A stretch of 64,000 nucleotides of DNA from Borrelia sp. A-FGy1 (GCF_014084025.1 NZ_CP043682.1:587582-651581), one strand, 5' to 3'. Shown: positions 17,539 to 28,010, numbered from the stretch's first letter. Made by a program: numbers and translations. The notes: generated from the letters alone by a model not told the origin.

Positions 17539-19599
17539 ATGTTTTTACATGAATTTCAATATGATTTAAATGGTATAAGTGGTCTTGGTAAGAAAGGGAT
17601 TGATAAGTTGTCCTCTCTTCAAATTACAAATGTGAAAGAACTCATAGAATATTTTCCTAAAAAATATGAAGATCGTCAAAATATACGAACTTTTCCCGAT
17701 CCCTTGGAAGTTAGAAATTGTGAAATTATGACAATTTTTACTGTTTTAGAGCATAGAAATCTTGGAGGAAATTTTAAAAAAAATTTAAAACTTATAGCTC
17801 AAAGTGAAAATGATGAAATATTTGAGATTCTTTTGTTTAATAGAGGATTTTTAGAAAGTTTTTTTAAAGTAGGACAAAAATTTTATATTTATTCCAGGTT
17901 TAATTACAGTGATTATACTCAAATGTGGAGTTGTTCTAATTTCGATAGTGAATCTTTTAGTTATAATCCTGAAAGGTTTAAGAAGATTATGCCAATTTAT
18001 TCTCTTAGTGAAGGACTTACTTCTAAAAAGATATCTTCTTATGTAAAGGAAGCTCTTATTTATTTCATGAAGTTTGGGCATTCAGATATTCCTGAGTTTT
18101 TAATAAGTAAATATTCATTGTTGCCGCTTCATGAGGCTTTAAATGAGATTCATTTCCCAAGTTCTTTAGAAATGCTTGATATAGCAAAGAAAACTTTAAT
18201 TTATAGGGAAATTTTTTTGCTTCAATTTTTTTCAAGAGGAAACAGTTATTCAATTTTTGAGAGAGAGAAAAAGAAGTTGTCGAGAAATTTGCTTGACCAA
18301 ATTGTTTCGGGTCTTCCATTTAAACTTACAAGAGATCAAAGAATTTCAATTGATGAGATAATTAATGATCTTAGGAGTAATAGACCAATGAATAGATTAC
18401 TTCAGGGTGATGTTGGAAGTGGCAAAACTCTTGTTGCTTTTCTTTCAAGTATTCCTTTAATCGAGGCTGGATATCAAGTTGCATTTATGGTTCCTACTGA
18501 TCTTTTAGCAAGACAGCATTATAATAATTTAGCAAGCATATTAAGTAAATTTAATGTTTCCATAGTTCTTTTAACGGGTGGATTAAAGAAGAGAGAAAAG
18601 AAAGACATTTTGGAAAAAATTAGAAATGGTAGTGCTGGCTTAGTGGTTGGGACTCATACTATTTTTTCTCAGGACACAGCATTTAAAAAATTAGCTTATG
18701 TTATTATTGATGAGCAACATAAGTTTGGTGTTGAACAGAGAGAGGAACTTAAGAATAAAGGTAAAGAAGTAGATGTTCTTTTAATGTCAGCAACTCCTAT
18801 ACCTAGAAGCTTAGCTTTAACTCTATATGGCGAACTTGAAGTTTCTTTAATTAAGAGAGGACCTACAGGCAGGATTCCTGTTACTACTTATTTAGCCAAA
18901 CATGGTAATGAAGAAAAGGTATATGATTTTTTAAAAAATGAACTTGAAAAGGGACATCAAGTTTATTTTGTATATCCCTTAATAACAGCTTCGGAAAAAT
19001 TTGATTTAAAGGATGCTACTAGTATGTGTTTAAAGCTTAAGAATATTTTTATTGAATATTCTGTTGAAATGATTCATTCCAAGCTTGAATTGCATGCTAA
19101 AGAAGAAATTATGAATAATTTTTATTCAAAAAAAATAGATATTTTGGTTGCAACAAGTGTGATTGAAGTTGGTATTGATTGTCCAAATGCAACTTGCATG
19201 GTAATAGAGCATGCTGAGCGGTTTGGACTTTCTACTTTACATCAAATTAGAGGTCGTGTTGGCAGGGGTAGTTTGAAATCTTTTTTATTTTTGCTTTATA
19301 AAGAACCTCTAACAAAAGCAGGGAAGTTTAGGCTCAAAACTATAAAAGAGAATATAGATGGATTTAAAATAGCAGAAGAAGACCTTAAATTAAGAGGACC
19401 TGGTAATTTATTTGGACTAGAACAAACTGGTTATTTAAAACTTAAAATTGCTGATTTTGCTGAGCATAAAGATATCATAAGTTTGATGAGAGAGGAGCTT
19501 AATTTGTTTTTTTTAAATAAATCTTTTTATAATAAAGCGGATGTTGAATTATTAGATAAGCTTTTGTTTTCATATTTAAAAACAGTCAATAAAGAATAA
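17539..19599 (+). CDS. recG: ATP-dependent DNA helicase RecG
   Basis: RecG remodels stalled forks and branched recombination intermediates. The 686-residue protein has the N-terminal wedge/OB region (GISGLGKKGIDKLSSLQI, EYFPKKYEDR), then a superfamily 2 helicase core. Motif I is GDVGSGKTLVAF near 290, motif II is DEQHKFGVEQR near 390, motif III is MSATPIPRSLALTLYG, and motif VI is HQIRGRVGRG. The C-terminal RecG element (LKLRGPGNLFGLEQTGYL) is present. Its stop is only three bases from the stop of the convergent VanY gene, leaving no room for a separate terminator. Confidence 0.97.
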   Translation: MFLHEFQYDLNGISGLGKKGIDKLSSLQITNVKELIEYFPKKYEDRQNIRTFPDPLEVRNCEIMTIFTVLEHRNLGGNFKKNLKLIAQSENDEIFEILLFNRGFLESFFKVGQKFYIYSRFNYSDYTQMWSCSNFDSESFSYNPERFKKIMPIYSLSEGLTSKKISSYVKEALIYFMKFGHSDIPEFLISKYSLLPLHEALNEIHFPSSLEMLDIAKKTLIYREIFLLQFFSRGNSYSIFEREKKKLSRNLLDQIVSGLPFKLTRDQRISIDEIINDLRSNRPMNRLLQGDVGSGKTLVAFLSSIPLIEAGYQVAFMVPTDLLARQHYNNLASILSKFNVSIVLLTGGLKKREKKDILEKIRNGSAGLVVGTHTIFSQDTAFKKLAYVIIDEQHKFGVEQREELKNKGKEVDVLLMSATPIPRSLALTLYGELEVSLIKRGPTGRIPVTTYLAKHGNEEKVYDFLKNELEKGHQVYFVYPLITASEKFDLKDATSMCLKLKNIFIEYSVEMIHSKLELHAKEEIMNNFYSKKIDILVATSVIEVGIDCPNATCMVIEHAERFGLSTLHQIRGRVGRGSLKSFLFLLYKEPLTKAGKFRLKTIKENIDGFKIAEEDLKLRGPGNLFGLEQTGYLKLKIADFAEHKDIISLMREELNLFFLNKSFYNKADVELLDKLLFSYLKTVNKE

Positions 19600-19602
19600 T
19601 TT

Positions 19603-20397
19603 TTAATTTGTATATTTTTGAATTAAATCTGAAATTTCTATTTTGTGTTCATTCCAAAATTTAAGAAATTTATATTGAAAATTATTAAAATACTTTTTTT
19701 GAATAATACATGCTTGCTTTCCTATGTACATATAGTGCCAAGGCTCTGATTTGTATCCAGTTTCTTTTTCATAATTCTTTGGATATGATAAAGAAAATCC
19801 GTATTTTGATGAGTTTTCATAAATCCATTTTCCAACTTTTGTGTCAAGTAAGTTATCATTTATTTCGACGAAATCTATAGCTGTTCCTAATTGATGTTGC
19901 GAATGATTAGGCATTGCTGATTGTTTTTCTGCTAGCTTTAATCCGTAGGTTTTCACATTGTGTTCAAATAAAAATTTTTGATATTCTTTTGTTCTATATG
20001 CTGATACTATTTTAATAGCAAACCCATTTTTACTTGCTTCTTTAATGAGGTTAATTAAATCTTCTATTAATATTTTCCTTAACTTTAAGCTTTTTTTGCC
20101 AATATCTTTTAATTCTTTAAAGTCTTTTAAATAGACTAAATCAGTTGGTTTATATCCTTCGGGGATTGGAAATTTTTTATTTACTTGCAATAAAAGATTA
20201 TTCTTTTCTGCTTCAAGGAGTGGTTTTATCTCTTTTAAAAATGTAATTGGGGTTTTTATAATTTGTTTTTGAAGAGATGGATCTATTTCTTTTACAATAT
20301 TAAGCATACTTTCTAAGTCTTGTTTTGATATGTTGATTGCTTGTAAAATTAAGATATGAACTAAGCACATTAATAAAAAAATGTATAATAATTTCAT
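19603..20397 (-). CDS. VanY-type D-Ala-D-Ala carboxypeptidase, exported
   Basis: This 264-residue protein begins with a hydrophobic signal segment (MKLLYIFLLMCLVHILILQ), so it is likely periplasmic. The C-terminal zinc carboxypeptidase domain (peptidase family M15B) is clear: VSAYRTKEYQKFL, then SQHQLGTAIDFVE (His and Asp zinc ligands), then EPWHYMYIG (catalytic Glu and third zinc ligand His). Such enzymes trim terminal D-Ala from peptidoglycan stem peptides. With DacA at 50744 the window encodes two carboxypeptidases of unrelated fold. It is convergent with recG and divergent from the first MATE gene. It matches my memory of BB0582. Confidence 0.85.
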   Translation of the reverse strand: MKLLYIFLLMCLVHILILQAINISKQDLESMLNIVKEIDPSLQKQIIKTPITFLKEIKPLLEAEKNNLLLQVNKKFPIPEGYKPTDLVYLKDFKELKDIGKKSLKLRKILIEDLINLIKEASKNGFAIKIVSAYRTKEYQKFLFEHNVKTYGLKLAEKQSAMPNHSQHQLGTAIDFVEINDNLLDTKVGKWIYENSSKYGFSLSYPKNYEKETGYKSEPWHYMYIGKQACIIQKKYFNNFQYKFLKFWNEHKIEISDLIQKYTN

Positions 20398-20514
20398 AAA
20401 AATATAACTATAATATACTTTATTTTGATTGTTTTGTTAAGATAAACATTTTATGAGTTTTAATTTGTAATTTAAATTATTTTTTATTTATAAAAGTGGT
20501 AAAATGGACAGGAT

Positions 20515-21855
20515 ATGCTAAAGAAGTTTGGTAATTATAATTCTATACTAAAAGAACTGTTCACATTAGCTATTCCTACAGCTTTTGAGTCTTTTTTGTT
20601 CCAGTTGGTAACTTTTTTTGATAATTATATGATTTCTTATTTAGGATCTCCTCAAGTTACAGGGGTTTCTCTTGCAAATAGGATAAATTTTCTTTTCTTT
20701 ATTATTGTATTTGGGCTTGGTACTGCTCTTAGTGCTTATGTTTCTCAGGCATTTTCTAAGAAAAAGTTTGAGCATGTAAAACAAGCATTTGCTTATGCTT
20801 TGAAAATTGGCACAACTATTGGAATTGCTTTTTTTTACATATCCTTTATTTTCTCAAAAGAAATTGTTAGTCTTTTTATAAAAGAGAAAGGTTCTTTAAA
20901 TTTTGGAATAGATTATTTAAAAGTTATCTCTGTTTCCTATATTTTTATGTCTTATTCTTTCTTGTCTGCTATGGGCTTTAAAAGTTCTAAGGATATAAAA
21001 ATACCTTTGATTGTAACTATAGTTGTTGTACTAGTTAATATTGTTTTTAATTACATATTTATTTTTGTATTTGGTATGGGAATAAGCGGAGCAGCGTATG
21101 CTACTTTAATCTCTAGGGTTATTGAGTTTATTTTTTATTTGCTTTACAATATTTTTAATATAAAGTCTTATTATCATCTTAGGTTAGAAGATTTTTTTGT
21201 TACAAAGAGTGTAAAAGTAGCTAATTTAAAAATACTTATTCCTGTACTACTACATGAGATTGGTTGGGTTTTAAGCATAACTATTTTACATGCTTTTTAT
21301 GCTCGACTTGGAAGCAGTGAATATGCATCTTTTGCGGTTGCATCTAATATTTTGGATTTGTGTTTTGTTTTAATGCATGGGATGGGAGTTGCGACTGGTG
21401 TTATTGTTGGGCATTTTATGGTAAAAGATAGAGATCATGTTAAGGCACTTGGAATATTTTTATCTATTATTGGAGTTATTTTAGGATTTTTTGTAGCCTT
21501 GATTCTTCTTTTAATATCTAGAGTTGTTCCTGTTATTTTTGGCAATCTAGATACTCCTGAACTTGTTGGTGTTTTTATTTCTATTTTTGCTAGCATTGTT
21601 GTTTTTAAAGGATTTACATCTCAAGTACTTGTTGGCATTTTTAGAACTAGCGGGATTCCAAATATTTGTTTTTGTATTGAAGTAGGAGTAATAGTTTTTT
21701 ATACATTACCAGTTGCTTATTTTTTGGTTTTTTTTACAGAATTTAGATTTCCATTAATAGTTTTTATTGTTAATCTTGAAGAGATTATTAAAAGCGTATT
21801 TATTTTAATAGAATTTTTTAAAGATAATTGGATAAGGGAGATTCAATATGAATAG
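20515..21855 (+). CDS. MATE-family efflux transporter, copy 1
   Basis: The 446-residue polytopic protein has about 12 hydrophobic segments in two related halves. The N-terminal pattern LAIPTAFESFLFQLVTFFDN followed by YLGSPQVTGVSLANRI is typical of MATE (MatE domain) proteins. MGISGAAYATLISRVIEFIF is the family's end-of-first-half motif. MATE proteins export cationic drugs or metabolites using Na+ or H+ gradients. The ATG follows GGACAGGA. A paralogue of almost equal length follows 185 bases downstream. The substrate cannot be inferred. Confidence 0.87.
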   Translation: MLKKFGNYNSILKELFTLAIPTAFESFLFQLVTFFDNYMISYLGSPQVTGVSLANRINFLFFIIVFGLGTALSAYVSQAFSKKKFEHVKQAFAYALKIGTTIGIAFFYISFIFSKEIVSLFIKEKGSLNFGIDYLKVISVSYIFMSYSFLSAMGFKSSKDIKIPLIVTIVVVLVNIVFNYIFIFVFGMGISGAAYATLISRVIEFIFYLLYNIFNIKSYYHLRLEDFFVTKSVKVANLKILIPVLLHEIGWVLSITILHAFYARLGSSEYASFAVASNILDLCFVLMHGMGVATGVIVGHFMVKDRDHVKALGIFLSIIGVILGFFVALILLLISRVVPVIFGNLDTPELVGVFISIFASIVVFKGFTSQVLVGIFRTSGIPNICFCIEVGVIVFYTLPVAYFLVFFTEFRFPLIVFIVNLEEIIKSVFILIEFFKDNWIREIQYE

Positions 21856-22040
21856 CTGACTTAACCTATTAAGATATATTATAATTAATTATTATTAGGA
21901 TTTTTTATGAATTTTAAATTCATTTTAATTTTATTTAATAAACGAATTCCTTCTATCTTTTTATAGTGGTTTTGTTTTAATTTAGTACTTTTATTTTTTT
22001 GAAAATCTCAAACTTACTGTTTTTGTACTGAGGAGGGGTT

Positions 22041-23384
22041 ATGTATTCGCTAAGCGAATCTAAGAAGAGTAGTGTTTATAGAGACCTTTTAAGTATTGCA
22101 GTTCCAACGGTTATTGAATTCTTTTTATTTAATGTTGTTTCATTTACAGATAATATTATGGTATCTTATCTTGGAGACTATCCTGTTGCTGGGGTATCTC
22201 TTGCTAATAAATTTTTCGAACTCTTTATTACTATTGCCTTTGCTGTAATGGGAGCCTATAATATAATGGCTACAAGACAATATACTAAGGGTAATATCGA
22301 TGATTTTAAAAATACCTTTTTTATTAGTATATTAATTCTTCTATTTTTTTCCTTTGTATTTATTTTTATTTCATTATTTTATCCATACTTTTTCTTTGGT
22401 TTACTTTCTGATGATTTAATGGCTATCTCTTATGGAATAGATTATCTTGATATTGCTGTTTATTCTTTTGTATTTGCAGTTGTTAAGGGAATTATCGCAA
22501 ATTCGTTAAAAATTGTTAAAATAACCAAAATTCAGGTTATTACTTCTGTTATTTCTGTTATTTTGAATGTGATTTTTAACTATTTATTTATTTTTATGTT
22601 TTCTATGGGAGTAGTGGGAGCTGCTATTGCTACTACATTAGTTCGTGGTGTTGAACTTATTTTTTATGTCTTTTACACTGTTTTTAATAAGAATTCGAAA
22701 TTTTATCTTGAAGGTAAAAATTTAAAAATCAATCCCGTTATATTTTTTCAATTAATTAGGTTTTTTATTCCAATATTCTTAAATGAGTTTATTTGGTATT
22801 TGGGATATTTTGGTTTAATTGCTATTTTTGCAAGAATTGATACTGCTAAGTACGCAGCTTATAGCATAACTTTTTCTACTTATTTTATGGGATTTAATGT
22901 AGTTAATGCGTTTTGCTTTTCTGTTAATATTGTAATGGGATATGAAATGCATAATCATAAAAAAGAAATAATGTCTGTTGCAGTATACTTAGCTAAAATA
23001 GGAATTGTACTTGCTATTCTTACTTCTTTTATATTATTAGTTTTGTCATTTATTTCTCCATATATTTTTTATGAACTAGAGTATTCAAATCTTACTGGGG
23101 TTATGCTAAGGTACTATTCTATTTCAGCTTTATTTACATCCCTTGCATTTCAATATTTATTTGGATTTTTCCGTGCGGGAGCGGATCCAAACTTTGGAGC
23201 TATTATGGAAGCTGCTGTAACTTTGATTTATACAATACCTATTGCATATTTCTTGGCACATTACACTCAGTTTCCATTTGAAATCATTGTTTTCATTCCA
23301 ACTCTTGAAGATGTAATTAAATTAGGTATTTCTTTGCCTTATTTTTATAGTGCTAAGTGGATTAAACCTGTTAAAACAGGTTAA
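22041..23384 (+). CDS. MATE-family efflux transporter, copy 2
   Basis: This 447-residue paralogue of the preceding gene has the same architecture: LLSIAVPTVIEFFLFNVVSF, then YLGDYPVAGVSLANKF, then MGVVGAAIATTLVRGVELIF. Its ATG follows GAGGAGGGG with ideal spacing. The two copies differ at most positions, so the duplication is old. Adjacent paralogues suggest either two substrates or a cooperating pair. The end of the gene forms a small hairpin that may terminate the transcript (see 23361-23385). Confidence 0.87.
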   Translation: MYSLSESKKSSVYRDLLSIAVPTVIEFFLFNVVSFTDNIMVSYLGDYPVAGVSLANKFFELFITIAFAVMGAYNIMATRQYTKGNIDDFKNTFFISILILLFFSFVFIFISLFYPYFFFGLLSDDLMAISYGIDYLDIAVYSFVFAVVKGIIANSLKIVKITKIQVITSVISVILNVIFNYLFIFMFSMGVVGAAIATTLVRGVELIFYVFYTVFNKNSKFYLEGKNLKINPVIFFQLIRFFIPIFLNEFIWYLGYFGLIAIFARIDTAKYAAYSITFSTYFMGFNVVNAFCFSVNIVMGYEMHNHKKEIMSVAVYLAKIGIVLAILTSFILLVLSFISPYIFYELEYSNLTGVMLRYYSISALFTSLAFQYLFGFFRAGADPNFGAIMEAAVTLIYTIPIAYFLAHYTQFPFEIIVFIPTLEDVIKLGISLPYFYSAKWIKPVKTG

Positions 23385-23385
23385 T
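23361..23385 (+). terminator. Possible intrinsic terminator at the end of the second MATE gene
   Basis: ATTAAACCTG and CAGGTTAAT pair around the loop TTAAAA, with one bulged A and the stop codon inside the right arm. The stem is short (six pairs plus three beyond the bulge) and is followed by TATTTTG, a T-rich tail. The same bases overlap the proposed murD promoter. Confidence 0.4.
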
Positions 23386-23399
23386 TATTTTGTTATAAT
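23371..23399 (+). promoter_or_regulatory. Candidate sigma-70 promoter for murD
   Basis: TTAAAA at 23371-23376 and a perfect TATAAT at 23394-23399 are separated by 17 bases. Transcription would start near 23406, only a few bases before the murD GTG at 23409, which has no Shine-Dalgarno sequence. The mRNA may be nearly leaderless. Confidence 0.4.
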
Positions 23400-23408
23400 T
23401 AACTTATT

Positions 23409-24764
23409 GTGCGTTTAGATGAAATAAAATTTAAAAATTTTTTAGTTATGGGTTTGGGTCTTAATGGAGGAGGTCTAGCTGTTTCAAGATTTTTGTTAAA
23501 ACATGGGGCTAATTTAGTAATAACTGACTTGAAGAGTGCGCTGGAATTAGAGCCAAGCATAAAGTCTTTAGGAGAATTTAGAGATAGGATAAAATTTGTT
23601 TTAGGTTATCATGATGAAAATGATTTTAAGAATGCAGATATTGTTATTAAGAATCCTGGCGTGGGCTTTGACAATAAATATTTAAAGCTCGCAAGAAGAG
23701 TTGAGACAGATATTAGTTTATTTTTAATGTTTAACAAAAATCCAATAATTGCTATTACAGGAACTAAAGGTAAATCAACCCTGGCATCTCTTTTGCATCA
23801 AGTTTTAGCCACTAAATATCCAAAAGTTAAACTGGGGGGTAATATTGGGATATCACCTTTAAGTTTTTTGGACGATCTTGATTCTATTTCTCCTATAGTT
23901 TTAGAGCTCTCTTCTTGGCAACTGCATAATATTGAAAATTTAAATCCTATTGTTAGTATTATTACAAATATTTACCATGATCATCAAAATTTTTATTCAA
24001 GGTTTGATGATTATATAAAAGATAAATCAAAAGTTTTTATAAATCAGAAATCAGGGATCTTAATATCTCAAGATAGAGCTTATTATAGTTACTTTTATAA
24101 GTTTAAGATAGATTTGAAAGTTGTTTTATTTTCAGAGAAAGTTCCTTTAAGCTTTAAAAATGATATTTTTTATTTTTTTAATGACAAAGTTTATCTAAAT
24201 GATGAGTTGATAACTACTCTTAGAGAAACAAAGCTTGTTTTATTAATATCTAAGATAGTTGTTATTTTTATTTCATATTACTTAAAATTGGATTTGAGAT
24301 TTATTTCTAATGTTGTTGATTGCTTTGATGGAATTGAACATAGGTTAGAGCTTGTAAGAGAAATTGATGGTGTTAAATACTATAATGATACGGCATCAAC
24401 AATTCCTGATTCTACAGTTCTTTCTGTTAAAAGTTTAAAGGAAAATGGAGTTTTTATTAATCTTATTGTTGGCGGAACTGACAAAGAACTTGATTTTTTA
24501 ATTTTTAGTGAAATTTTAGGTATGGTTAAAACTTGGATTTTATTGAGAGGAAGCGCTGATTTAAAAATCATTAAGTTTTTAGAAGAAAATGATATTAATT
24601 ATTTTATCTTTTCTTCACTAGAGGAATGTGTTTATTATTCTAGGGAAATTTCTGTTCAAAATGATATAGTTTTATTTTCACCGGCTAGTGCATCTTTTGA
24701 ACTTTTTAAAAATGAGTTTGATAGAGGTTTTCAATTTAAGAAATTAGTAAATAATATGATTTAA
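23409..24764 (+). CDS. murD: UDP-N-acetylmuramoylalanine-D-glutamate ligase
   Basis: MurD adds D-Glu to UDP-MurNAc-L-Ala in the cytoplasmic phase of peptidoglycan synthesis. The 451-residue protein has the N-terminal UMP-binding Rossmann domain (VMGLGLNGGGLAVSRFLLKH), the central ATPase domain with P-loop ITGTKGKSTLASLL near 117-128, LELSSWQLHN and TNIYHDHQNFY, and the C-terminal domain beginning near GIEHRLELV with YYNDTASTIPDST. It begins with GTG and has no clear ribosome site. Its last four bases overlap the stop of the convergent FemAB-type gene, which also belongs to peptidoglycan synthesis. Confidence 0.94.
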   Translation: MRLDEIKFKNFLVMGLGLNGGGLAVSRFLLKHGANLVITDLKSALELEPSIKSLGEFRDRIKFVLGYHDENDFKNADIVIKNPGVGFDNKYLKLARRVETDISLFLMFNKNPIIAITGTKGKSTLASLLHQVLATKYPKVKLGGNIGISPLSFLDDLDSISPIVLELSSWQLHNIENLNPIVSIITNIYHDHQNFYSRFDDYIKDKSKVFINQKSGILISQDRAYYSYFYKFKIDLKVVLFSEKVPLSFKNDIFYFFNDKVYLNDELITTLRETKLVLLISKIVVIFISYYLKLDLRFISNVVDCFDGIEHRLELVREIDGVKYYNDTASTIPDSTVLSVKSLKENGVFINLIVGGTDKELDFLIFSEILGMVKTWILLRGSADLKIIKFLEENDINYFIFSSLEECVYYSREISVQNDIVLFSPASASFELFKNEFDRGFQFKKLVNNMI

Positions 24765-25810
24765 AGTCTTTTTTTTATAACTTTGTAGTAAAAAAATCTT
24801 AATATTTCAATAATTCTATAGATTTTATATAAAAATTTGTTGTAAATAAAATCATAGCATCCAATCCTGTGAATAATCTTTCCTCCAAACCCAGTTTTAA
24901 ATTGGAATAGACCAAATAAATGATGTTTTTCATTAGCAGTGGGAGGAATACCTAAGAGATCATATTCTTTTATTGATTGATTTTTAAGTACTTGTATTGT
25001 AGCAAATTGCACTGCATAATTAGACATTAAGTGTCTGTTTTCTCTGCTTGATGCTCCATAAAGATATGTGGCTTTTTCTTTATAGATGCCAACAATTATG
25101 CCAGATATGAGTTTTTCGTTATATAGGGCTATTATTAATTTGATATTTGAATTTTCATCTTTTTTAAATTCTTGTATCAAATTTTTTATATAATCTTTTG
25201 AATGAATGGCAAATTTGTCTCTTTTAGCTGTTTCTTCATGGAGTCTGTAAAATTCATCAAAATATTTAAATTCATCATCTATTATTATTTTGAGTTTTTT
25301 TTTATTACTAAGTTTAATATTGTATCTTGTTTTCTTTTTCATTTTAGCTTGAATATTGTCTAATGAATCTTTTAGATTTATTATCGTTGTATTTAAGGGC
25401 TGTATGTCGTCAAATGATTTTTGAAGTCCTTTTAGTTTAATCTTTATTGGAATATAGTCTTCTTTTAAGTTTCTTGATGTATAATACATTAAGTCAAATC
25501 TTAAAAAGATGGTGTTTTTATGCAAATATGACTTTATAGATTTGCTAAATTGTTTAATTTGAAAATTGATTTCATCTATATTAATTTCTTCAATTTTTTT
25601 GTTTGAAAACTCTGGATGAGCAATGTAGGCTAAGTAAAAATTTCCAAATAATTTTCTTTGCATCACAAGAATTTTGTTAAAAATTTCACTGTTTATAGCT
25701 ATTGCTTTCCATGGGCTTTTTTCTTCTGAGGCTTTTTTTACAAGTGCCCATAATTTACTTTGAAGATAGTTTTCATTTAGATTTTCTATTTCAATTTTTT
25801 TGATATTCAT
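24761..25810 (-). CDS. FemAB-family peptidoglycan bridge aminoacyltransferase
   Basis: The 349-residue protein has the double-GNAT FemABX fold pattern: FLRFDLMYYT, then KKKTRYNIKLSNKKKL (lysine-rich turn typical of FemX), a central coiled segment, then LISGIIVGIYKEKATYLYGA and QFATIQVLKNQSIKEYDLLG near the end. FemX-type enzymes transfer an amino acid from aminoacyl-tRNA to the third residue of the stem peptide. Borrelia peptidoglycan is reported to carry glycine on L-ornithine, so glycine transfer to lipid II is the likely reaction. It is tail-to-tail with murD (four-base overlap) and starts 19 bases after metG on the same strand. It matches BB0586 (femA) from memory. Confidence 0.85.
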   Translation of the reverse strand: MNIKKIEIENLNENYLQSKLWALVKKASEEKSPWKAIAINSEIFNKILVMQRKLFGNFYLAYIAHPEFSNKKIEEINIDEINFQIKQFSKSIKSYLHKNTIFLRFDLMYYTSRNLKEDYIPIKIKLKGLQKSFDDIQPLNTTIINLKDSLDNIQAKMKKKTRYNIKLSNKKKLKIIIDDEFKYFDEFYRLHEETAKRDKFAIHSKDYIKNLIQEFKKDENSNIKLIIALYNEKLISGIIVGIYKEKATYLYGASSRENRHLMSNYAVQFATIQVLKNQSIKEYDLLGIPPTANEKHHLFGLFQFKTGFGGKIIHRIGCYDFIYNKFLYKIYRIIEILRFFYYKVIKKRL

Positions 25811-25829
25811 TGGTTGATCTAGGTCAAGC

Positions 25830-28010
25830 TTATCGAACTATTCCATTTTTAATTTCTTTAGAGAGTATTTTCTCTCTGGATTTCTCTAGGATTAAGTTAA
25901 TTCCATTTATTTTAAGTTCTCCATTCTCTGCTACAATTTGAGTTTGCATAAATTTATCTATGCTAATCTTTGATGGATAGTTTAATTTATCAGCAGTGTC
26001 GATTTCAAGTATTATTCGCTCACCAGGAGTAGGATTATCTTTAAAATGTTCCATAATTATTACTTTAAAGTTTTTATTCTTATCTTCAGTTGAAATTAAC
26101 ATTCCTTCAGATTTAATCCCTCTAAACTTAGCAGTTTTTAAATTGTCAACTATTATAATATGTTTTCCAATTAATTCTTCTTCCTTATAGTAGTCTGCAA
26201 GGCTGCTTACAATTTGTTTGTCATTAGGAGATCCGTCATCTAGCTTTAATATGAATAATTTTTCTGCATTTGGGTTTCTCTCTATTTTTTTTACTTTTAC
26301 AACTTTTAAAAACACTTTTTCGCTAAATAATTTTACGGGATTTTCTGTTTGTTGATCTTGCATGTTTTTGCCTCCTGAATATTTTAATTTTAAACTATCA
26401 ATTAATTCTTTTTCTAACTTTGTAAATAAAACCTCTGTAGTCTTAATTGTTTTTAAACCCAAATTTGTGCCTAAAAATTTATTAGAAATTTCATAACTTT
26501 CTCCAAAAAATTTTCTTATTTTATTACTTGTTTGAGGGATAAAGGGTGAGATTAAAATTGATAAATCTCTTATTAAGTATATTAGATTTATCAAAAGCTC
26601 TTTTGTTTCATTAGGGTTACTGTTTTTTGTTTTCCATGGCTCTCTGTCTTGAAATATTTTGTTACCCATGCTTGAAATTTCAAGAATTTCTTTTAGCGCT
26701 GCTTTTAGTTCTGTTTTGTTAAAAAAATCTATAATTCTTTCATATTTATGATTTATTTCTTTCCAAAAATCTTTTTTGATATCTATTTCTTCTATTTTAT
26801 TTCCAAAGAATTTTTTGTAAAAAGATAATACTCTATTAATGAGATTTGAAAAGTTACCAATAAGTTCAGTATTTGTTCTCTCTAAGAGATCATCCCACAT
26901 AAATTGAAAGTCAGACTTTTCAGGTCTATTGTAATATATGTAGAATCTCCAGACATCAGTGGGTATTCCTGTACTAATAACATCATTTCCAAATATCCCT
27001 GTTCCTTCAGATTTTGAAAATTTAAGATTTTCGTAATTTAAGTATTCACTTGAGGACATTTTATTGAGCATTGTCCAATTTTCTTTACTTCCAAGTTTTA
27101 CAGCTGGAAATATAACTGTGTGAAATAAAATATTATCTTTCCCAATAAATTGTACTAGGTTTGTATCTTCATTATCTTTCCACCAAACTTCCCAATTTTT
27201 TGTAATTTCTTTTGTAATTGATATATATCCAATAGGTGCATCAAACCAAACATAAAATACTTTATTTTCATATCCCTTTTTTGGTACTGGTATTCCCCAT
27301 TTAAGGTCTCTTGTAATTGCTCTATCTTTAATGCCATCTCTTAAGAATGCATTTGTCATTTTAATAGCATTTGTATTCCAATTACAGTCTTGTGAGCTTT
27401 TTTGAATCCAAATTTCAAGTTCATTTTTGATTTTTGGTAAGTCAAGATAACAATGCTTGGTTTTTTTTAAAATGGGTATATTTTGGCATATTATACATTT
27501 TGGATTTATTAAGTCAACGGGAGCTAATAGTTTAGAACAGTAATCACATTGATCTCCTTTTGCATTATTTCCACAAGTTGGGCAAACTCCGATTATATAT
27601 CTATCTGCTAAGAAAATTGAATTATAATCGCAGAAAAATTGTTCACTTTCTTTTTCAAGAATATATCCATTTTCTTCTAATTTTAAAAATAGATTTTGTA
27701 CGGTTTCTTTGTGGTGTTGATTAGTTGTACGTCCAAAAATGTCAAATTTGATGTTAAACCATTCATAAATTGATTTATGTATTTCATAGTATTTGTTGCA
27801 AAGTTTTTCAGGAGTAGTTTTTTCAATTAAAGCTTTAGTTTCTGTGGCTGTTCCATATTCGTCTGTGCCACATATATAAAGTGTTTCAATTCCCATCATC
27901 CTTGAATATCTTGCAAATGCATCTGCCGATAGCAATTGTACTAAGTTACCAAGGTGAGGTATATTGTTAACATATGGCAGTGCGGCTGTAACTAAATTTT
28001 TGCTTTTCAT
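25830..28010 (-). CDS. metG: Methionyl-tRNA synthetase
   Basis: A class I synthetase of 726 residues. The HIGH-equivalent lies in [20 protein letters not shown]. The connective zinc knuckle near 138-175 contains [16 protein letters not shown] and CIICQN, a two-knob form. The KMSKS-equivalent is [12 protein letters not shown] near 327. After the anticodon-binding domain a C-terminal EMAP-like tRNA-binding domain begins about residue 600 ([34 protein letters not shown]). The start ATG gives the canonical [11 protein letters not shown]. It probably shares a transcript with the FemAB-type gene. Only about 100 bases separate it from pta, so the Pfs/Bgp-like gene I recall between them in B31 (BB0588) is absent. 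Confidence 0.97.
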   Translation of the reverse strand: MKSKNLVTAALPYVNNIPHLGNLVQLLSADAFARYSRMMGIETLYICGTDEYGTATETKALIEKTTPEKLCNKYYEIHKSIYEWFNIKFDIFGRTTNQHHKETVQNLFLKLEENGYILEKESEQFFCDYNSIFLADRYIIGVCPTCGNNAKGDQCDYCSKLLAPVDLINPKCIICQNIPILKKTKHCYLDLPKIKNELEIWIQKSSQDCNWNTNAIKMTNAFLRDGIKDRAITRDLKWGIPVPKKGYENKVFYVWFDAPIGYISITKEITKNWEVWWKDNEDTNLVQFIGKDNILFHTVIFPAVKLGSKENWTMLNKMSSSEYLNYENLKFSKSEGTGIFGNDVISTGIPTDVWRFYIYYNRPEKSDFQFMWDDLLERTNTELIGNFSNLINRVLSFYKKFFGNKIEEIDIKKDFWKEINHKYERIIDFFNKTELKAALKEILEISSMGNKIFQDREPWKTKNSNPNETKELLINLIYLIRDLSILISPFIPQTSNKIRKFFGESYEISNKFLGTNLGLKTIKTTEVLFTKLEKELIDSLKLKYSGGKNMQDQQTENPVKLFSEKVFLKVVKVKKIERNPNAEKLFILKLDDGSPNDKQIVSSLADYYKEEELIGKHIIIVDNLKTAKFRGIKSEGMLISTEDKNKNFKVIIMEHFKDNPTPGERIILEIDTADKLNYPSKISIDKFMQTQIVAENGELKINGINLILEKSREKILSKEIKNGIVR

